Positions 21,855 through 21,962 of a stretch of 21,962 nucleotides of DNA are shown piece after piece; within the stretch, counting starts at the first letter, position 1; each line of letters opens with the position of its first letter. The position numbers and the translations under genes are program-made. This DNA is from Clostridia bacterium (GTDB taxonomy: Bacteria; Bacillota; Clostridia; Lachnospirales; WQUN01). The stretch is from positions 1 through 21,962 of the forward strand of contig BNUF01000027.1 in assembly GCA_025997155.1 (NCBI GenBank), in the 5' to 3' direction. A model generated the notes under the pieces. It worked only from the letters and a program-made list of their open reading frames with translations, was not told the origin of the DNA and ran no database searches.

Positions 21855-21962
21855 TCATAAATATTTTTGATTTTTAGTTTTTGATACTTCTATTTTTCGT
21901 TCAAATTTATTAGCCAAAGTCCAAAGGTCTTTTGGTACATCAGCGGCTAATCGGAGTTGATT
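21855..21962 (-). CDS. C-terminal end of an unidentified protein (cut by window edge)
   Basis: Thirty-five residues are visible from the window edge to a TGA at 21855-21857, reading NQLRLAADVPKDLWTLANKF and then ERKIEVSKTKNQKYL. The frame is open throughout. The stop lies 29 bases before the DUF6809-like start, so the two are probably co-transcribed. The family cannot be judged from so little. Confidence 0.5.
   Translation of the reverse strand, partial: NQLRLAADVPKDLWTLANKFERKIEVSKTKNQKYL

Noticed and set aside
1..21962. CRISPR array or reverse transcriptase for a diversity-generating retroelement
   Set aside because: No regularly spaced repeats and no reverse-transcriptase motifs were found on either strand, so the variable-region idea rests on the target genes alone.

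Overview
The window looks like chromosomal accessory DNA from a low-to-moderate GC member of the Bacillota, probably a Clostridia-like anaerobe. The reasons are strong GGAGG-type ribosome binding sites, a Tn1549-like conjugative-element gene set (mobC, MOB relaxase, topB, DUF4316-like, SLOG, DUF6809-like), an Rpn-type nuclease fragment and many decayed mobile genes. TGA, TAA and TAG all act as stops. No rRNA, tRNA or CRISPR array was seen.

Region 1 (1-10785, all on the minus strand) is a compact operon-like array of about ten genes. It reads leftward from a promoter near 10832-10859. In transcription order it encodes: a small two-part (probably frameshifted) protein with a repeated SSTHxRDMLK motif; a soluble VirD4/TraG-like P-loop ATPase; a degenerate ATPase-like partner; a Ser/Thr kinase with a C-terminal zinc ribbon and beta-rich tail; a TerY-like vWA protein; a PP2C phosphatase; and then a set of receptor-like genes. 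These last are two DUF6273 / C-type-lectin-like proteins, a vWA with a degenerate metal site, and a second TerY-like vWA truncated by an IS630-family element at the left edge. Kinase + PP2C + vWA is the TerY-P phosphorylation triad of Ter-type stress/conflict systems. Its combination with lectin-like proteins whose C-termini resemble variable repeats of diversity-generating retroelements, and with a two-ATPase module, is the most interesting part of the window. I read it as a signalling/defence-type system; the function is inferred.

Region 2 (about 10869-12373) is a tyrosine recombinase gene between two 31-bp lox-like palindromic sites in inverted orientation, with 25-bp direct repeats immediately inside that look like arm-type integrase sites. 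It sits directly upstream of the operon. It could be a self-inverting switch or a minimal integrated element.

Region 3 (12374-14616) holds an XRE-family regulator cut short by an in-frame TGA, a strong terminator, and fragments of a winged-helix protein, a SNF2-type helicase and an Rpn-family nuclease. It looks like the debris of an older defence or accessory island.

Region 4 (14617-21137) is a decaying Tn1549-like conjugative element on the minus strand: SLOG gene, topB pseudogene with several internal deletions, two related DUF4316-type genes, further debris, mobC and a broken relaxase. A plus-strand GNAT-DUF1801 gene is wedged between mobC and the relaxase, and is itself interrupted by a roughly 100-bp MITE with the same termini as the IS630 element at the left edge.

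Region 5 (21138-21962) has a divergent XRE regulator with an 18-bp operator-like palindrome, a bidirectional terminator, a DUF6809-type gene and the end of one further gene.
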